NCBI GenBank assembly: GCA_035533615.1 | Contig: DATLTM010000007.1 | Coordinates: 1 to 22,937, forward strand | Length of the DNA: 22,937 bases | Direction: 5' to 3' | Source: C7867-001 sp035533615 | GTDB lineage: Bacteria; Patescibacteriota; Minisyncoccia; Phycocordibacterales; Phycocordibacteraceae | Shown: piece after piece, positions 5,554 to 13,679 of the stretch | Layout of the letters: each line of letters starts with the position of its first letter | Numbering within the stretch: position 1 is the first letter of the stretch | Position numbers and translations under genes: made by a program | The notes under the pieces: generated by a model | Told to the model about the DNA's origin: nothing | The model's input: the letters and a program-made list of their open reading frames with translations, nothing else | Databases searched by the model: none

Positions 5554-6777
5554 ATGATGCCCCCGACACCTAAACGAATTCTTTTTTTCTCGCTCACCTA
5601 TCATCCATTCATCGGCGGTGCCGAGGTTGCTATCAAGGAAACAACGGATCGGATAGCACCGGAGGAATACGCGTTCGATATGATCACCCTCCGGTTCGAC
5701 CATGCACTACCGAAATTTGAGCGTATTGGTAATATCGATGTCTTCCGCATTGGCTTTACGAGCCAGGGCGCGAAGATCCAGGATTTCAAGAAATTCCCGT
5801 TCGTATTAGATAAGTATCTTTATCCGTTTTGGGCACTTGCGGTCGCCGTTGTATTGCACCGTAGAAAGCACTATGACGCGGTCTGTTCAGTCATGACGAG
5901 CTACTCATCCTTCGCCCCGCTATTTTTCAAGTACCTGTTCCCGGGGGTATCGTATATCGTCCGTTCGGATGATGGTGATCCAATTGACTACCTGAAAAAG
6001 CGCGTCGGGTTTTTTTACCCGCTCTTCAAGCGTGTGTTCACCAAAGCTGATTTTGCAATAACTACTTCTTCCTACTTGGAGCGGTTCGTCCGTTCCATGG
6101 GCTATCGCGGTTTGCTCGCGGTTGTCCCGAATGGCGTTAACGCCTCGCATTTCTCACAGTGGTACCCGCCTGAAGTATTGAAGGAACTCGAGCGCAAACT
6201 TGGTAAAAAATCAGGCGACGCGTACCTCATTACAACCTCGCGGCTCGTGAAGAAAAACGGCATCGACGATGTCATTCGCGCGCTCCCACTTCTGCCCGCG
6301 CATGTGTCGTTCCTCATTTTTGGCATCGGCCCCGACGAGTCGAAGCTCCGCGCGCTTGCCGCGGAACTCGGCGTCGAAGACAGGGCGCGCTTCATGGGAC
6401 AGATTGGTCATGTTGATATGCCTAAGTATCTCAAAGTATCCGACATTTATATTCGCCCGTCGCTATCCGAAGGGTTTGGTATCGTCTTTGTTGAGGCGAT
6501 GGCAGCTGAACTGCCAGTTATTGCGACGCAGGAAGGTGGCATCGCAGATTTCCTCTTTGATGCAAAGCGTAACCCCGACAGGCCGACGACCGGCTGGGCG
6601 GTAGACAAGGCCTCGCCGAGGCAGATTGCAGCAGCGGTGCAAGATATCCTCACGCACCCTGAACAGGTTGTCCGAGTGAAGGCGACCGCAAAGAAAATGG
6701 CTTTTGAAAAGTATGACTGGGGTCTCATCGCACGCGAGATGCAAACGGCCTTCGACCGAGTGTTTCAAAACCGTTAA
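5554..6777 (+). CDS. GT4-family glycosyltransferase
   Basis: A 407-residue GT-B fold retaining glycosyltransferase. The N-terminal acceptor domain begins with a glycine pair in HPFIGGAE (17-24). A VPNGVN linker (191-196) leads to the donor domain with TSRLVKKNGIDDVI (228-241) and FGIGPDESKLR (256-266). The signature E-x7-E is in EGFGIVFVEA (306-315, Glu306 and Glu314), followed by ATQEGGIADF. A hydrophobic stretch near residues 88-101 may aid membrane contact. The family transfers sugars from nucleotide donors to lipid-linked or growing glycans at the cytoplasmic face. Two ATGs are adjacent (5554 and 5557); either could be used. It is the second gene of the operon. The donor and linkage are not predictable. 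Confidence 0.9.
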   Translation: MMPPTPKRILFFSLTYHPFIGGAEVAIKETTDRIAPEEYAFDMITLRFDHALPKFERIGNIDVFRIGFTSQGAKIQDFKKFPFVLDKYLYPFWALAVAVVLHRRKHYDAVCSVMTSYSSFAPLFFKYLFPGVSYIVRSDDGDPIDYLKKRVGFFYPLFKRVFTKADFAITTSSYLERFVRSMGYRGLLAVVPNGVNASHFSQWYPPEVLKELERKLGKKSGDAYLITTSRLVKKNGIDDVIRALPLLPAHVSFLIFGIGPDESKLRALAAELGVEDRARFMGQIGHVDMPKYLKVSDIYIRPSLSEGFGIVFVEAMAAELPVIATQEGGIADFLFDAKRNPDRPTTGWAVDKASPRQIAAAVQDILTHPEQVVRVKATAKKMAFEKYDWGLIAREMQTAFDRVFQNR

Positions 6778-6786
6778 GATAGAGAT

Positions 6787-7872
6787 ATGCGGCTCGTCAT
6801 AGCGACACCCCTGTATCCACCCGAGATAGGCGGCCCGGCCACCTACGCGAAGCTCCTCGTCGAGGGGTTACCGGCAAGGGGCATTAAAGTAGATCTTGTT
6901 AAGTTTAGCGACGTCCGGCATTTGCCGAAAGTCATCAGGCACTTCGCGTATTTCCGGCGTGTGCGAAAAGCCGCGAAGAGTGCGGACGCCGTTCTCGCGC
7001 TTGATCCAGTCTCGGTCGGCCTGCCAGCGATGAAGGCGGCGAAAAGAGTGGGGAAGCCGTTTCTGGTAAAGATTGTAGGAGACTATGCATGGGAGCAGGG
7101 ACAGCAGCGGTTCGGCATAACCCAAACTCTTGACGAATTCGTGAAGACCTTCCGTGTGCCGTTTCCGGTGCGCCTCTTCCGTCGCATCCAAACGTATGTG
7201 GCTCGAAGCGCGGTGAAGGTTGTTGTGCCGAGCGAATATTTGAAAAGCATCGTTGCCAAGTGGGGAATCCTTGAGGATAAGATTCAGGTTGTCTATAATG
7301 CTGTGCCTCTTGAAGAATTCGGAGTTGTGCCCGAAGCCGTGGCCAAGCTGCCACGGCCGCTCACTGTGACCGCTGGGCGGCTCGTTCCGTGGAAACACAT
7401 TGACGGCATTATTGACGCAATCGCGGACATTCCCGAGGCCTCGCTCGCAGTCGTTGGTGACGGTCCTTTGCGCGTACCGCTCGCGCGCCACATGCGCGAG
7501 AAATTGCCGGGCCGCGCCACTCTCACCGGTATGTTGTCCCACAAGGATACGCTCGCTGTGGTGAGATCGGCGGATATATTCGTACTCAATTCTTCTTACG
7601 AAGGTCTTTCGCATCTTCTTGTCGAAGCGCTCGCGCTCGGCATGCCGATTGTCGCGACGCGCGTTGGAGGGAATCCGGAAGTGATAACGGACGGCGAAGA
7701 CGGGTTATTGGTGCGGGCAGGGGATATGCCCGCGCTCGCTCGCTCGCTCTCGCGTCTGCTTAGCGATGAAGTACTGTGCGCGCGCTTTTCCGCGCACGCG
7801 GTTGAATCCGCGAAGCGTTTTTCGGTCGAGACAATGCTCGACACAACCGCGATGCTTTTGAAAATGGTATGA
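6787..7872 (+). CDS. GT4-family glycosyltransferase
   Basis: A 361-residue GT-B glycosyltransferase. The N-terminus TPLYPPEIGGPATY (7-20) is typical of GT4 enzymes. The linker VVYNAVPLEEF (168-178) precedes the donor domain with AGRLVPWKHIDG (196-207), VVGDGPLR (222-229) and the E-x7-E motif EGLSHLLVEA (272-281, Glu272 and Glu280), then GGNPEVI. All expected features are present, so it should be active. The stop overlaps the next start by four bases (ATGA, 7869-7872), suggesting translational coupling. Near the C-terminus the coding sequence contains four tandem copies of GCTC (7734-7749), a repeat unit not divisible by three. Confidence 0.92.
   Translation: MRLVIATPLYPPEIGGPATYAKLLVEGLPARGIKVDLVKFSDVRHLPKVIRHFAYFRRVRKAAKSADAVLALDPVSVGLPAMKAAKRVGKPFLVKIVGDYAWEQGQQRFGITQTLDEFVKTFRVPFPVRLFRRIQTYVARSAVKVVVPSEYLKSIVAKWGILEDKIQVVYNAVPLEEFGVVPEAVAKLPRPLTVTAGRLVPWKHIDGIIDAIADIPEASLAVVGDGPLRVPLARHMREKLPGRATLTGMLSHKDTLAVVRSADIFVLNSSYEGLSHLLVEALALGMPIVATRVGGNPEVITDGEDGLLVRAGDMPALARSLSRLLSDEVLCARFSAHAVESAKRFSVETMLDTTAMLLKMV
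7734..7749 (+). repeat. Four-copy GCTC tetranucleotide repeat inside a glycosyltransferase gene
   Basis: GCTC is repeated four times without interruption, encoding part of the segment ALARSLSRLL near the C-terminus of the 6787-7872 gene. Losing or gaining one unit would shift the frame. Four copies is short compared with established phase-variable genes, so this may simply reflect local codon use. Confidence 0.8.
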
Positions 7873-8999
7873 CCAAGGTCCTTTTTGTATCAAATGATCC
7901 GACGATATTCGACACGGCGAGTGTCACGCGCACCCGTATGCGCACATACGCCGCGGCGATAGGAGAGCTGCACATCGTCTCGCCTGCGGGGTCGCACGCA
8001 CGGGGAGAGCAGGATGGAAACCTATATTTGCACCCGGTGCATTCCTGGAAGCTGTTTCGTATCCGCGCGCTCACTCTGCGGGCGCACGAACTCATTCTTG
8101 AGCACGGCATAGAGGTCGTTTCGGCGCAGGATCCCTTTGAGCACGGGCTCGCGGCGCTCCGCGCCGTGAAGGGGACGAGCGCGAAGCTCCATATTCAAGT
8201 GCATACCGACTTCCTCTCTCCTTGGTTTATCAGAACGGGCAACTGGCGGAGTCCCTCGGTCCGTATGCCGCTCCTCAATCGCTATCGCCGAAGCATTGCC
8301 GACCGTGTGTTACCAGCGGCAGCTGGGATTCGCGTCGTATCGGAACGCGTGAAAGTCTCGCTTATCGCTCGCTATAGTTCCCGCATCCCCGAGCCATCGG
8401 TCATCCCCGTCGCGGTCGATTCGACGGTGCCAGAGCCTGTCCTGTTGCCTGCACACCCCTTCACATTCTCGCTCATCGCTATCGGTCGGCTCGAACCCGA
8501 GAAGCGCATACAGGACATCCTCGCAGCGCTCAAACTCGTCTTCAAGCATTACCCGATGGTTGGGCTCTTCATCGTCGGCGACGGTCGCGAGCGCGGCCGT
8601 CTTGAACAGATGGCGCATTCATTCGGTCTTAAAAATCAAGTTATCTTCCTCGGCGCGCGCCAGGATGCGCGAGCGCTTCTGGGGAACGCCCAGGCATTCA
8701 TCCAGGCAAGCGCGTACGAGGGCTACGGCCGCACGCTCATCGAGGCGGCACTCGCAAAGGTGCCTATCATCACGACCGATGTTGGCATTGTAGGTGAGGT
8801 GTTCAAGGGATATGAAGACGTTCTCTCAGCGCCGGTAGCCGATCCAACGGCGCTTTCACTCAATATCGTTGGATTCATAGAAGACAACGCCGTACGGCAG
8901 GAGCTTCCGCGGCACGCCGAAGAAACCGCTCGGGCGCATCTTGCCGCGGTCGGTGCCATCCCAGCGCGCATCGCGGCGGACCTCACGAAATTAATATGA
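7869..8999 (+). CDS. GT4-family glycosyltransferase
   Basis: A 376-residue GT-B glycosyltransferase. The N-terminal domain has a Ser-Asn-Asp start (FVSNDPTIFD, 6-15), SAQDPFEHGL (85-94) and HIQVHTDFLSPWF (108-120). The donor domain carries IGRLEPEKRIQDI (205-217), FIVGDGRERGRLE (234-246) and the E-x7-E motif EGYGRTLIEA (284-293). The QDPF and VHTD motifs are common in bacterial GT4 enzymes that build surface polysaccharides. It starts with an ATGA overlap to the preceding gene and ends with another to the GtrA gene, so the three are probably coupled. The sugar specificity is unknown. Confidence 0.92.
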   Translation: MTKVLFVSNDPTIFDTASVTRTRMRTYAAAIGELHIVSPAGSHARGEQDGNLYLHPVHSWKLFRIRALTLRAHELILEHGIEVVSAQDPFEHGLAALRAVKGTSAKLHIQVHTDFLSPWFIRTGNWRSPSVRMPLLNRYRRSIADRVLPAAAGIRVVSERVKVSLIARYSSRIPEPSVIPVAVDSTVPEPVLLPAHPFTFSLIAIGRLEPEKRIQDILAALKLVFKHYPMVGLFIVGDGRERGRLEQMAHSFGLKNQVIFLGARQDARALLGNAQAFIQASAYEGYGRTLIEAALAKVPIITTDVGIVGEVFKGYEDVLSAPVADPTALSLNIVGFIEDNAVRQELPRHAEETARAHLAAVGAIPARIAADLTKLI

Positions 9000-9463
9000 A
9001 TCAAAAAACGCCGATATACCTCTATTATCACGGTCTGCATACTTATTTCCGTACCCGCACACCGCGGCCCTATGATGGCGTGTACCGGAGGAAAAAAGTC
9101 GCCAAGTACATTGTCTCGGGCGGGGTGGCTACCGTTACGAATCTTGTGGTGCTGTATACTCTAACGGATTTCTTTCGCGTGTATTATCTGGTATCGTCGG
9201 TGTTCGCTTTCATCGTCTCCGTCATTGTCAGTTTCAGTATGCAGAAGTTCTGGACCTTTGAAGATACCTCAAGAGATGCACTGCACATGCAATTTGCGTT
9301 TTACAGTCTAGTGATCCTCGCCAATTTGGTGCTGAATACCTTTCTTGTATATGCGTTTGTGGAGTGGCTCTCTCTCTGGTATCTCATTGCACAATTTCTC
9401 GCCGGTATGCTCATAGCCATCATTAGTTTCTTCGCGTATCGCAATCTGGTATTCAAACGATAA
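8996..9463 (+). CDS. GtrA-family membrane protein (putative polyprenyl-linked sugar flippase)
   Basis: A 155-residue polytopic protein with four predicted helices (about 38-57, 62-82, 98-118 and 124-147). The family pattern KYIVSGGVATVTNL lies at the first helix and SFSMQKFWTF follows the second. GtrA proteins are proposed to flip undecaprenyl-phosphate-linked monosaccharides, as in phage O-antigen glucosylation, and also occur in arabinogalactan and teichoic-acid pathways. An unusual 33-residue N-terminal extension rich in Tyr, Arg and Pro precedes the first helix. The gene overlaps the previous one by ATGA. It is the only clear integral membrane protein of the glycan locus, so it is the best local candidate for moving a lipid-linked sugar across the membrane. 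Confidence 0.88.
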   Translation: MNQKTPIYLYYHGLHTYFRTRTPRPYDGVYRRKKVAKYIVSGGVATVTNLVVLYTLTDFFRVYYLVSSVFAFIVSVIVSFSMQKFWTFEDTSRDALHMQFAFYSLVILANLVLNTFLVYAFVEWLSLWYLIAQFLAGMLIAIISFFAYRNLVFKR

Positions 9464-9467
9464 TGTT

Positions 9468-10568
9468 ATGAAACCAAAACTCTGCTATGTTCTCCCGCGG
9501 TACGAAACCGCTGATGCGTCCCACTTCTCGCATGTACACGACTTCTTGAAAGAGATAGGAAATGATTTTGATCTGTTCCTTATTGTTGAACGCGGAGAAA
9601 GACCGAGCCGCGAGCTCGGCTATAGCCGTTTTTTCACGAGCAGGGGCCCTTTCCGTGTCGTCTCTTTACCGTTCATGCTTATACGAGCCCGTCTCGCCGG
9701 GTACTGCGATTTCTATATTCACTACTCTTTCTTTTCAGCATTCTTCGCATCTCTTATCGCCAAAGTTTCCGGCGGACGAGTGTTCTACTGGAATTGCGGA
9801 GAACCGTGGAAGTATAAGCGCAATTTCTTGCGGAAATTTTTTGAGCGATTGGTGTACAAAACGGTGACGCACCTGGTAACAGGCACTCCCTCGCTAGCTG
9901 ACGAGTACGCACGGCGATACGGCATCCAGAGAGCATCTGTCCTGGTGATGCCGAATTGGATAGACCTGAAGCGGTTTACGAGCGCACTTTCCCGCGAAGA
10001 GTCCCGCACCATGTTGCATATACCACAAGATGCAAAAGTGGTGCTGTTTGTACATCGTCTTTCTCCGCGCAAGGGTTCACGGATGATTGTGCCTGTTGTG
10101 TCTGAGGTCATACGTGTATACCCAGATACGATTTTTATTATTGTAGGCTTCGGGCCAGACGAACGTTTCTTGCACGATGAGATATGGGGAAAAGGGCTCG
10201 AGAAGAATATTTATCTCGCCGATGCCGTAGCGAACAGGGAACTGCCGGATTATTTCTCCGCGGCGGATGCATTTTTCATGCCATCTGAAGAAGAGGGATT
10301 CCCGCGTGTATTGCTTGAAGCGATGGCGCTCGGCATTCCGTTCGTCGCCAGCAATGTTGGGGCGGTTAAGGACATCATCCCCGAACGTATGCATGAATAC
10401 GTAATTGGACCCGGGGACGTGCACGGTTTCGCAGACAGGATAGAAGCGCTCATTAGCAAGGATAGTGGGGAACGCACAATGATGGGGAATGAATTGGAAT
10501 CGTGGGTAAAGCGGTATGATGTGTCGCCAGTAGCGAAGGTATTTACAGGCCTATTCGCTCGCGTATGA
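9468..10568 (+). CDS. GT4-family glycosyltransferase
   Basis: A 366-residue GT-B glycosyltransferase. The N-terminal half includes HFSHVHDFL (19-27), reminiscent of acceptor-domain helices, and FYWNCGEPWKYKR (106-118). The donor half has LFVHRLSPRKGSRMI (193-207), IVGFGPDERFL (225-235) and the E-x7-E motif EGFPRVLLEA (276-285), then ASNVGAVKDI. Start ATG 9468 follows the GtrA stop by four bases, and a second ATG (9463-9465) overlaps that stop in another frame. It overlaps the next gene by ATGA at 10565-10568. Base composition falls from here on relative to the preceding genes. The sugar specificity is unknown. Confidence 0.9.
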   Translation: MKPKLCYVLPRYETADASHFSHVHDFLKEIGNDFDLFLIVERGERPSRELGYSRFFTSRGPFRVVSLPFMLIRARLAGYCDFYIHYSFFSAFFASLIAKVSGGRVFYWNCGEPWKYKRNFLRKFFERLVYKTVTHLVTGTPSLADEYARRYGIQRASVLVMPNWIDLKRFTSALSREESRTMLHIPQDAKVVLFVHRLSPRKGSRMIVPVVSEVIRVYPDTIFIIVGFGPDERFLHDEIWGKGLEKNIYLADAVANRELPDYFSAADAFFMPSEEEGFPRVLLEAMALGIPFVASNVGAVKDIIPERMHEYVIGPGDVHGFADRIEALISKDSGERTMMGNELESWVKRYDVSPVAKVFTGLFARV

Positions 10569-11659
10569 AATTCGTCTATCTCACGTCTAAAACATATCCT
10601 GCGAGTACCGCTGACCATATTTATGTATTGGAACTCGCAAAAGGATTCCATACAGCCCTAAAGGACGACTTCCTGCTGGTTGTAGCGAATAACCACGGGA
10701 ATGATCTGCAAGACCTGCCCGTGTTAAATCTGCGTCTGCCGCTGAACCGATTCAGGACCGTCTATTATTTTTTTTGGCTTCCGTATTTCATCTTGCGGAA
10801 TGAGCGTGGCGTAGCCTTTTTCTCAAATGATCCGAATCTCTTATCGGTGCTCATTTTTTGGAAAAAAGTCTTGCGTTTACAGTACAGGATTTGCTCCGAC
10901 TGGCACATGCTGCTTGGCGGATGGCGCGATCATTTCATTATGCGTGGGAGTGATGCGCTCGTGACGACCTCAAAGAAGTTAAAAAAGGCGATTATCACGT
11001 CCTCGGGAGTGAGAGAAGAAGAAATTTTTGTGGCATACGGCGGTATTGATCTCGAGACCTATCAACCAATGAATAAGTATGATATGCGAGACAAATTGCA
11101 TCTACCGAAAGATAAGAAGATCATCGCCTATATCGGATTCTTTAAGACCATTGGTATGGAGAAGGGTATACGGACGATGATTGAGTCTCTCTCGAATCTT
11201 CCTGATGAAGTCATTATGCTTTTTGTTGGAGGTAAGGACGATGAGATTTTAGAGTATAGAGCCTATGCCGAAACAATAGGTGTCGCCGACCGGTGTCTGT
11301 TTGTCGGCAGGAAACCTCAGACCGGATTAGTGGCCTATGAAGCTGCATCCGACATTCTCTCCATACCGTATCCCGACAGGCCGCACTTCAGAGATTTCGG
11401 CTTCCCGATGAAGGTCTATGAATATATGGCAAGTCACCGGCCAATCATTTATTCCAGACTCGATTTGGTTGAAGAGGTTATTGCTCCATACGCACGTGGA
11501 TTTACAGCAGATGATGCGGCTGATTTTGCACGCGCGGTTGCCGAGATACTCGGGAACTATACTTCATGGGAAAGTAAGGCCGTAAGAGTGGCAGAAGCAG
11601 TGAAAGGATATTCGTGGGAGAATAAGGCACGTGCAATTCTCCATTTCATACAGATATGA
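10565..11659 (+). CDS. Glycosyltransferase, GT4-like, with a variant donor motif
   Basis: A 364-residue GT-B protein. It begins FVYLTSKTYP (3-12) and has ICSDWHMLLGGW (109-120), VAYGGIDLETYQP (156-168) as the inter-domain linker, and YIGFFKTIGMEKGI (189-202). The classical EGF-x5-E motif is replaced by FPMKVYEYMASHRPII (280-295), a variant seen in other GT4-like transferases, where the glutamate of EYM probably takes the role of the second glutamate. It resembles the next gene in this region, suggesting tandem duplication. ATGA overlaps join it to both neighbours. Specificity cannot be predicted. Confidence 0.87.
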   Translation: MKFVYLTSKTYPASTADHIYVLELAKGFHTALKDDFLLVVANNHGNDLQDLPVLNLRLPLNRFRTVYYFFWLPYFILRNERGVAFFSNDPNLLSVLIFWKKVLRLQYRICSDWHMLLGGWRDHFIMRGSDALVTTSKKLKKAIITSSGVREEEIFVAYGGIDLETYQPMNKYDMRDKLHLPKDKKIIAYIGFFKTIGMEKGIRTMIESLSNLPDEVIMLFVGGKDDEILEYRAYAETIGVADRCLFVGRKPQTGLVAYEAASDILSIPYPDRPHFRDFGFPMKVYEYMASHRPIIYSRLDLVEEVIAPYARGFTADDAADFARAVAEILGNYTSWESKAVRVAEAVKGYSWENKARAILHFIQI

Positions 11660-12816
11660 AGCATGAATATAAAAAAAAGATGTTTCTGATATTCCACGGA
11701 CGATTCCCGAGCGATAAAGCCGCTTCGCTCTTTGTCGCGAAAAGTGCAGAGACTTTTGCCAGAGAAGGGATTGAGGTAATTCTGCTCGTACCGCGGAGAA
11801 TAGGGAGAGAACAAGGCAATCCATATGCTTATTATAGAGTAGAGCAGAATTTCCGTATTGTCTATTTGCCGGTCCTGGACATCGGGAGAATATGGTTCCT
11901 ACAGCCAGCACGTTTTTTACTTAGTTTCCTATCCTTTTCCCTGTCTTCATTCTTCTATCTGCTGATGAAGACCTCGGGGAATGACATCGTCTATTCAAAT
12001 GAGACCCTTCCGCTCTTCTTGGCGTCATTCATACATCCGAATGTGTTTTATGAGATGCACGATTTTCCAGAGAGTAAATTGGGACTTTTCGGAGTTTTTA
12101 TTCGCAGGATGCGCGGCGTTGTTATACATAACCAATGGAAAGCAGACAAAGCTGGGGAACTCTTCCGTGTCTCCGGTTCTCACATATTGTGTGAACCGAA
12201 CGCAGTGGATATACGGGAATTCGATATACCCATATCGAAAGATGAGGCACGTCGGAAGCTGGACCTCCCGCTTGATAAGAAAATCGCCGTGTATACCGGG
12301 CACCTGTATTCGTGGAAAGGAGTGGATACGCTGGCGCAAGCGGCTAAAGAGCTTCCCGATAATTATCTTGTGGTATTCGTGGGAGGGAATAGCGAGGACG
12401 TGCAACGTTTCAGGAGCGCACACGGCGCCACGTCGATGATACGGATAATCGGTTTCCGTCCGCATCACGAGATCCCTTTGTGGCAGAAGGCGGCCGACGT
12501 CCTAGTTCTCCCGAACACGGCAAAGGAGGATATTTCTAAGTATTACACGTCGCCCATGAAGCTCTTTGAGTATGCGGCGAGCAAGAGGCCGATTGTCGCC
12601 TCCCGAATACCGTCTATTACGGAATTGGTTGATGATACGAGCGCCTTTCTCGTTGAACCCGATAATGCATCAGAACTTGCAAATGGTATAGAGCGCGCTT
12701 GTCAGAATAGAGACTCTTTGGACGAACGTTCATATGTCGCTTATACTCGGATCTCATCGGTTCATACATGGGAGAAGCGGGCGGAGCGGATTATTGATTT
12801 TATGAAAACCACGTAA
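11656..12816 (+). CDS. Glycosyltransferase, GT4-like, with a variant donor motif
   Basis: A 386-residue GT-B protein. The N-terminus FHGRFPSDKAAS (13-24) precedes a hydrophobic stretch (about 86-104) that may anchor it to the membrane. EMHDFPE (133-139), EPNAVDIREFD (180-190), VYTGHLYSWKGVDTL (212-226) and the donor-side motif SPMKLFEYAASKRPIV (299-314) follow. As in the preceding gene, PMK-x2-EY replaces EGF-x5-E, so the two look like diverged tandem paralogues. It is joined upstream by an ATGA overlap and separated from the methyltransferase by 12 bp. The sugar and acceptor are unknown. Confidence 0.87.
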   Translation: MKHEYKKKMFLIFHGRFPSDKAASLFVAKSAETFAREGIEVILLVPRRIGREQGNPYAYYRVEQNFRIVYLPVLDIGRIWFLQPARFLLSFLSFSLSSFFYLLMKTSGNDIVYSNETLPLFLASFIHPNVFYEMHDFPESKLGLFGVFIRRMRGVVIHNQWKADKAGELFRVSGSHILCEPNAVDIREFDIPISKDEARRKLDLPLDKKIAVYTGHLYSWKGVDTLAQAAKELPDNYLVVFVGGNSEDVQRFRSAHGATSMIRIIGFRPHHEIPLWQKAADVLVLPNTAKEDISKYYTSPMKLFEYAASKRPIVASRIPSITELVDDTSAFLVEPDNASELANGIERACQNRDSLDERSYVAYTRISSVHTWEKRAERIIDFMKTT

Positions 12817-12828
12817 GCACACGAGCGT

Positions 12829-13539
12829 ATGAACATACCGGACGATGCGGTCAAATACATTTTATTCCAGCGAACGGAATATCTCATTTACCAAAATAAC
12901 AGATGGCTGAATTCAATAATCATTCGTATCCCATTTCTTACCTACAACCGCATGGTATTGTTTGAAGCCCGGTTTTTCCGTGCTCGCATTAAACGACTCT
13001 TCACAAAAGATATGGAGCGCGAATATGAGAGCATCAAGGCAATTCTCCCAGAGAATCCTTCGACGATACTGGACATCGGCTGCGGTGTTGCCGGTATTGA
13101 CGTGATGCTCGCCCGCCATTATCGGGAGCGGGGAAGGAATGTTGATTTCTATCTGCTGGACAAGACTGAGCTCAACGACAGGGTGTATTACGGTCTGGAG
13201 AAAACCGCATCATATTACAATTCGCTCGACGTTGCACGAGATCTGCTCGTAGCAAACGGAGTCAGGAAGGAGATGATTCACACCCAGGAAGTTACCAGGG
13301 CCCCGATGTTTCCCGGCGTTCAATTTGACATTGTGCTGTCCCTTATATCCTGGGGATTCCATTATCCGGTTGAGACCTATCTTGACGAGGTCTACACCTT
13401 GCTCAAGCCAGGTGGGGAGCTCATTATCGATATCCGCAAAGGTTCAATAGGAGAAAAGCCCATACAGGGGAAATTCACTAAAGCATCGACTGTAGTGAAG
13501 GATGCACAGAAACATCGGCGTCTTGTGGTGCAGAAGTAA
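12829..13539 (+). CDS. Class I SAM-dependent methyltransferase
   Basis: A 236-residue methyltransferase with motif I TILDIGCGVAGID (79-91), an acidic residue ending the second strand (YLLDKTEL, 108-115), a motif-IV-like FDIVLSLISWGF and LLKPGGELIID near the end. About 75 residues precede motif I and hold a helix-forming segment with aromatic residues. Its position as the last intact gene of the glycan operon suggests it methylates a sugar, possibly a chain-end cap, as O-methyltransferases do in several O-antigen systems. That role is inferred from context; a small-molecule or lipid substrate is equally compatible with the sequence. Confidence 0.85.
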   Translation: MNIPDDAVKYILFQRTEYLIYQNNRWLNSIIIRIPFLTYNRMVLFEARFFRARIKRLFTKDMEREYESIKAILPENPSTILDIGCGVAGIDVMLARHYRERGRNVDFYLLDKTELNDRVYYGLEKTASYYNSLDVARDLLVANGVRKEMIHTQEVTRAPMFPGVQFDIVLSLISWGFHYPVETYLDEVYTLLKPGGELIIDIRKGSIGEKPIQGKFTKASTVVKDAQKHRRLVVQK

Positions 13540-13542
13540 TCA

Positions 13543-13679
13543 ATGAACTTCATTCACCGACACAAGATTGATCTGATTATTTTCGCGGTTGCTCTCATCG
13601 TGACCTGCTGTTCTCCCACCTCCCCGGAGCAGAGGCGGTATCGGCGCACCTCTATATCATCGGCAGGAAGAGAGATTAA
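13543..13679 (+). pseudogene. Probable frameshifted N-terminal stub of a membrane protein
   Basis: Three bases after the methyltransferase stop, an ATG opens MNFIHRHKIDLIIFAVALIV, a short basic head followed by a hydrophobic helix. In that frame the sequence then turns cysteine-, serine- and proline-rich and runs antisense into the next gene. Moving to the frame beginning at 13599 continues the helix end as RDLLFSHLPGAEAV and stops at TAA 13677-13679, one base into the stop codon of the convergent gene. The pattern of a basic start, one helix and then Arg-x-Leu-Leu resembles the first helix of GT39/ArnT-like polytopic glycosyltransferases. I infer a gene truncated by recombination and carrying a small deletion (GTGCGTGAC to GTGAC would fit). 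A chance frame cannot be excluded. Confidence 0.35.
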
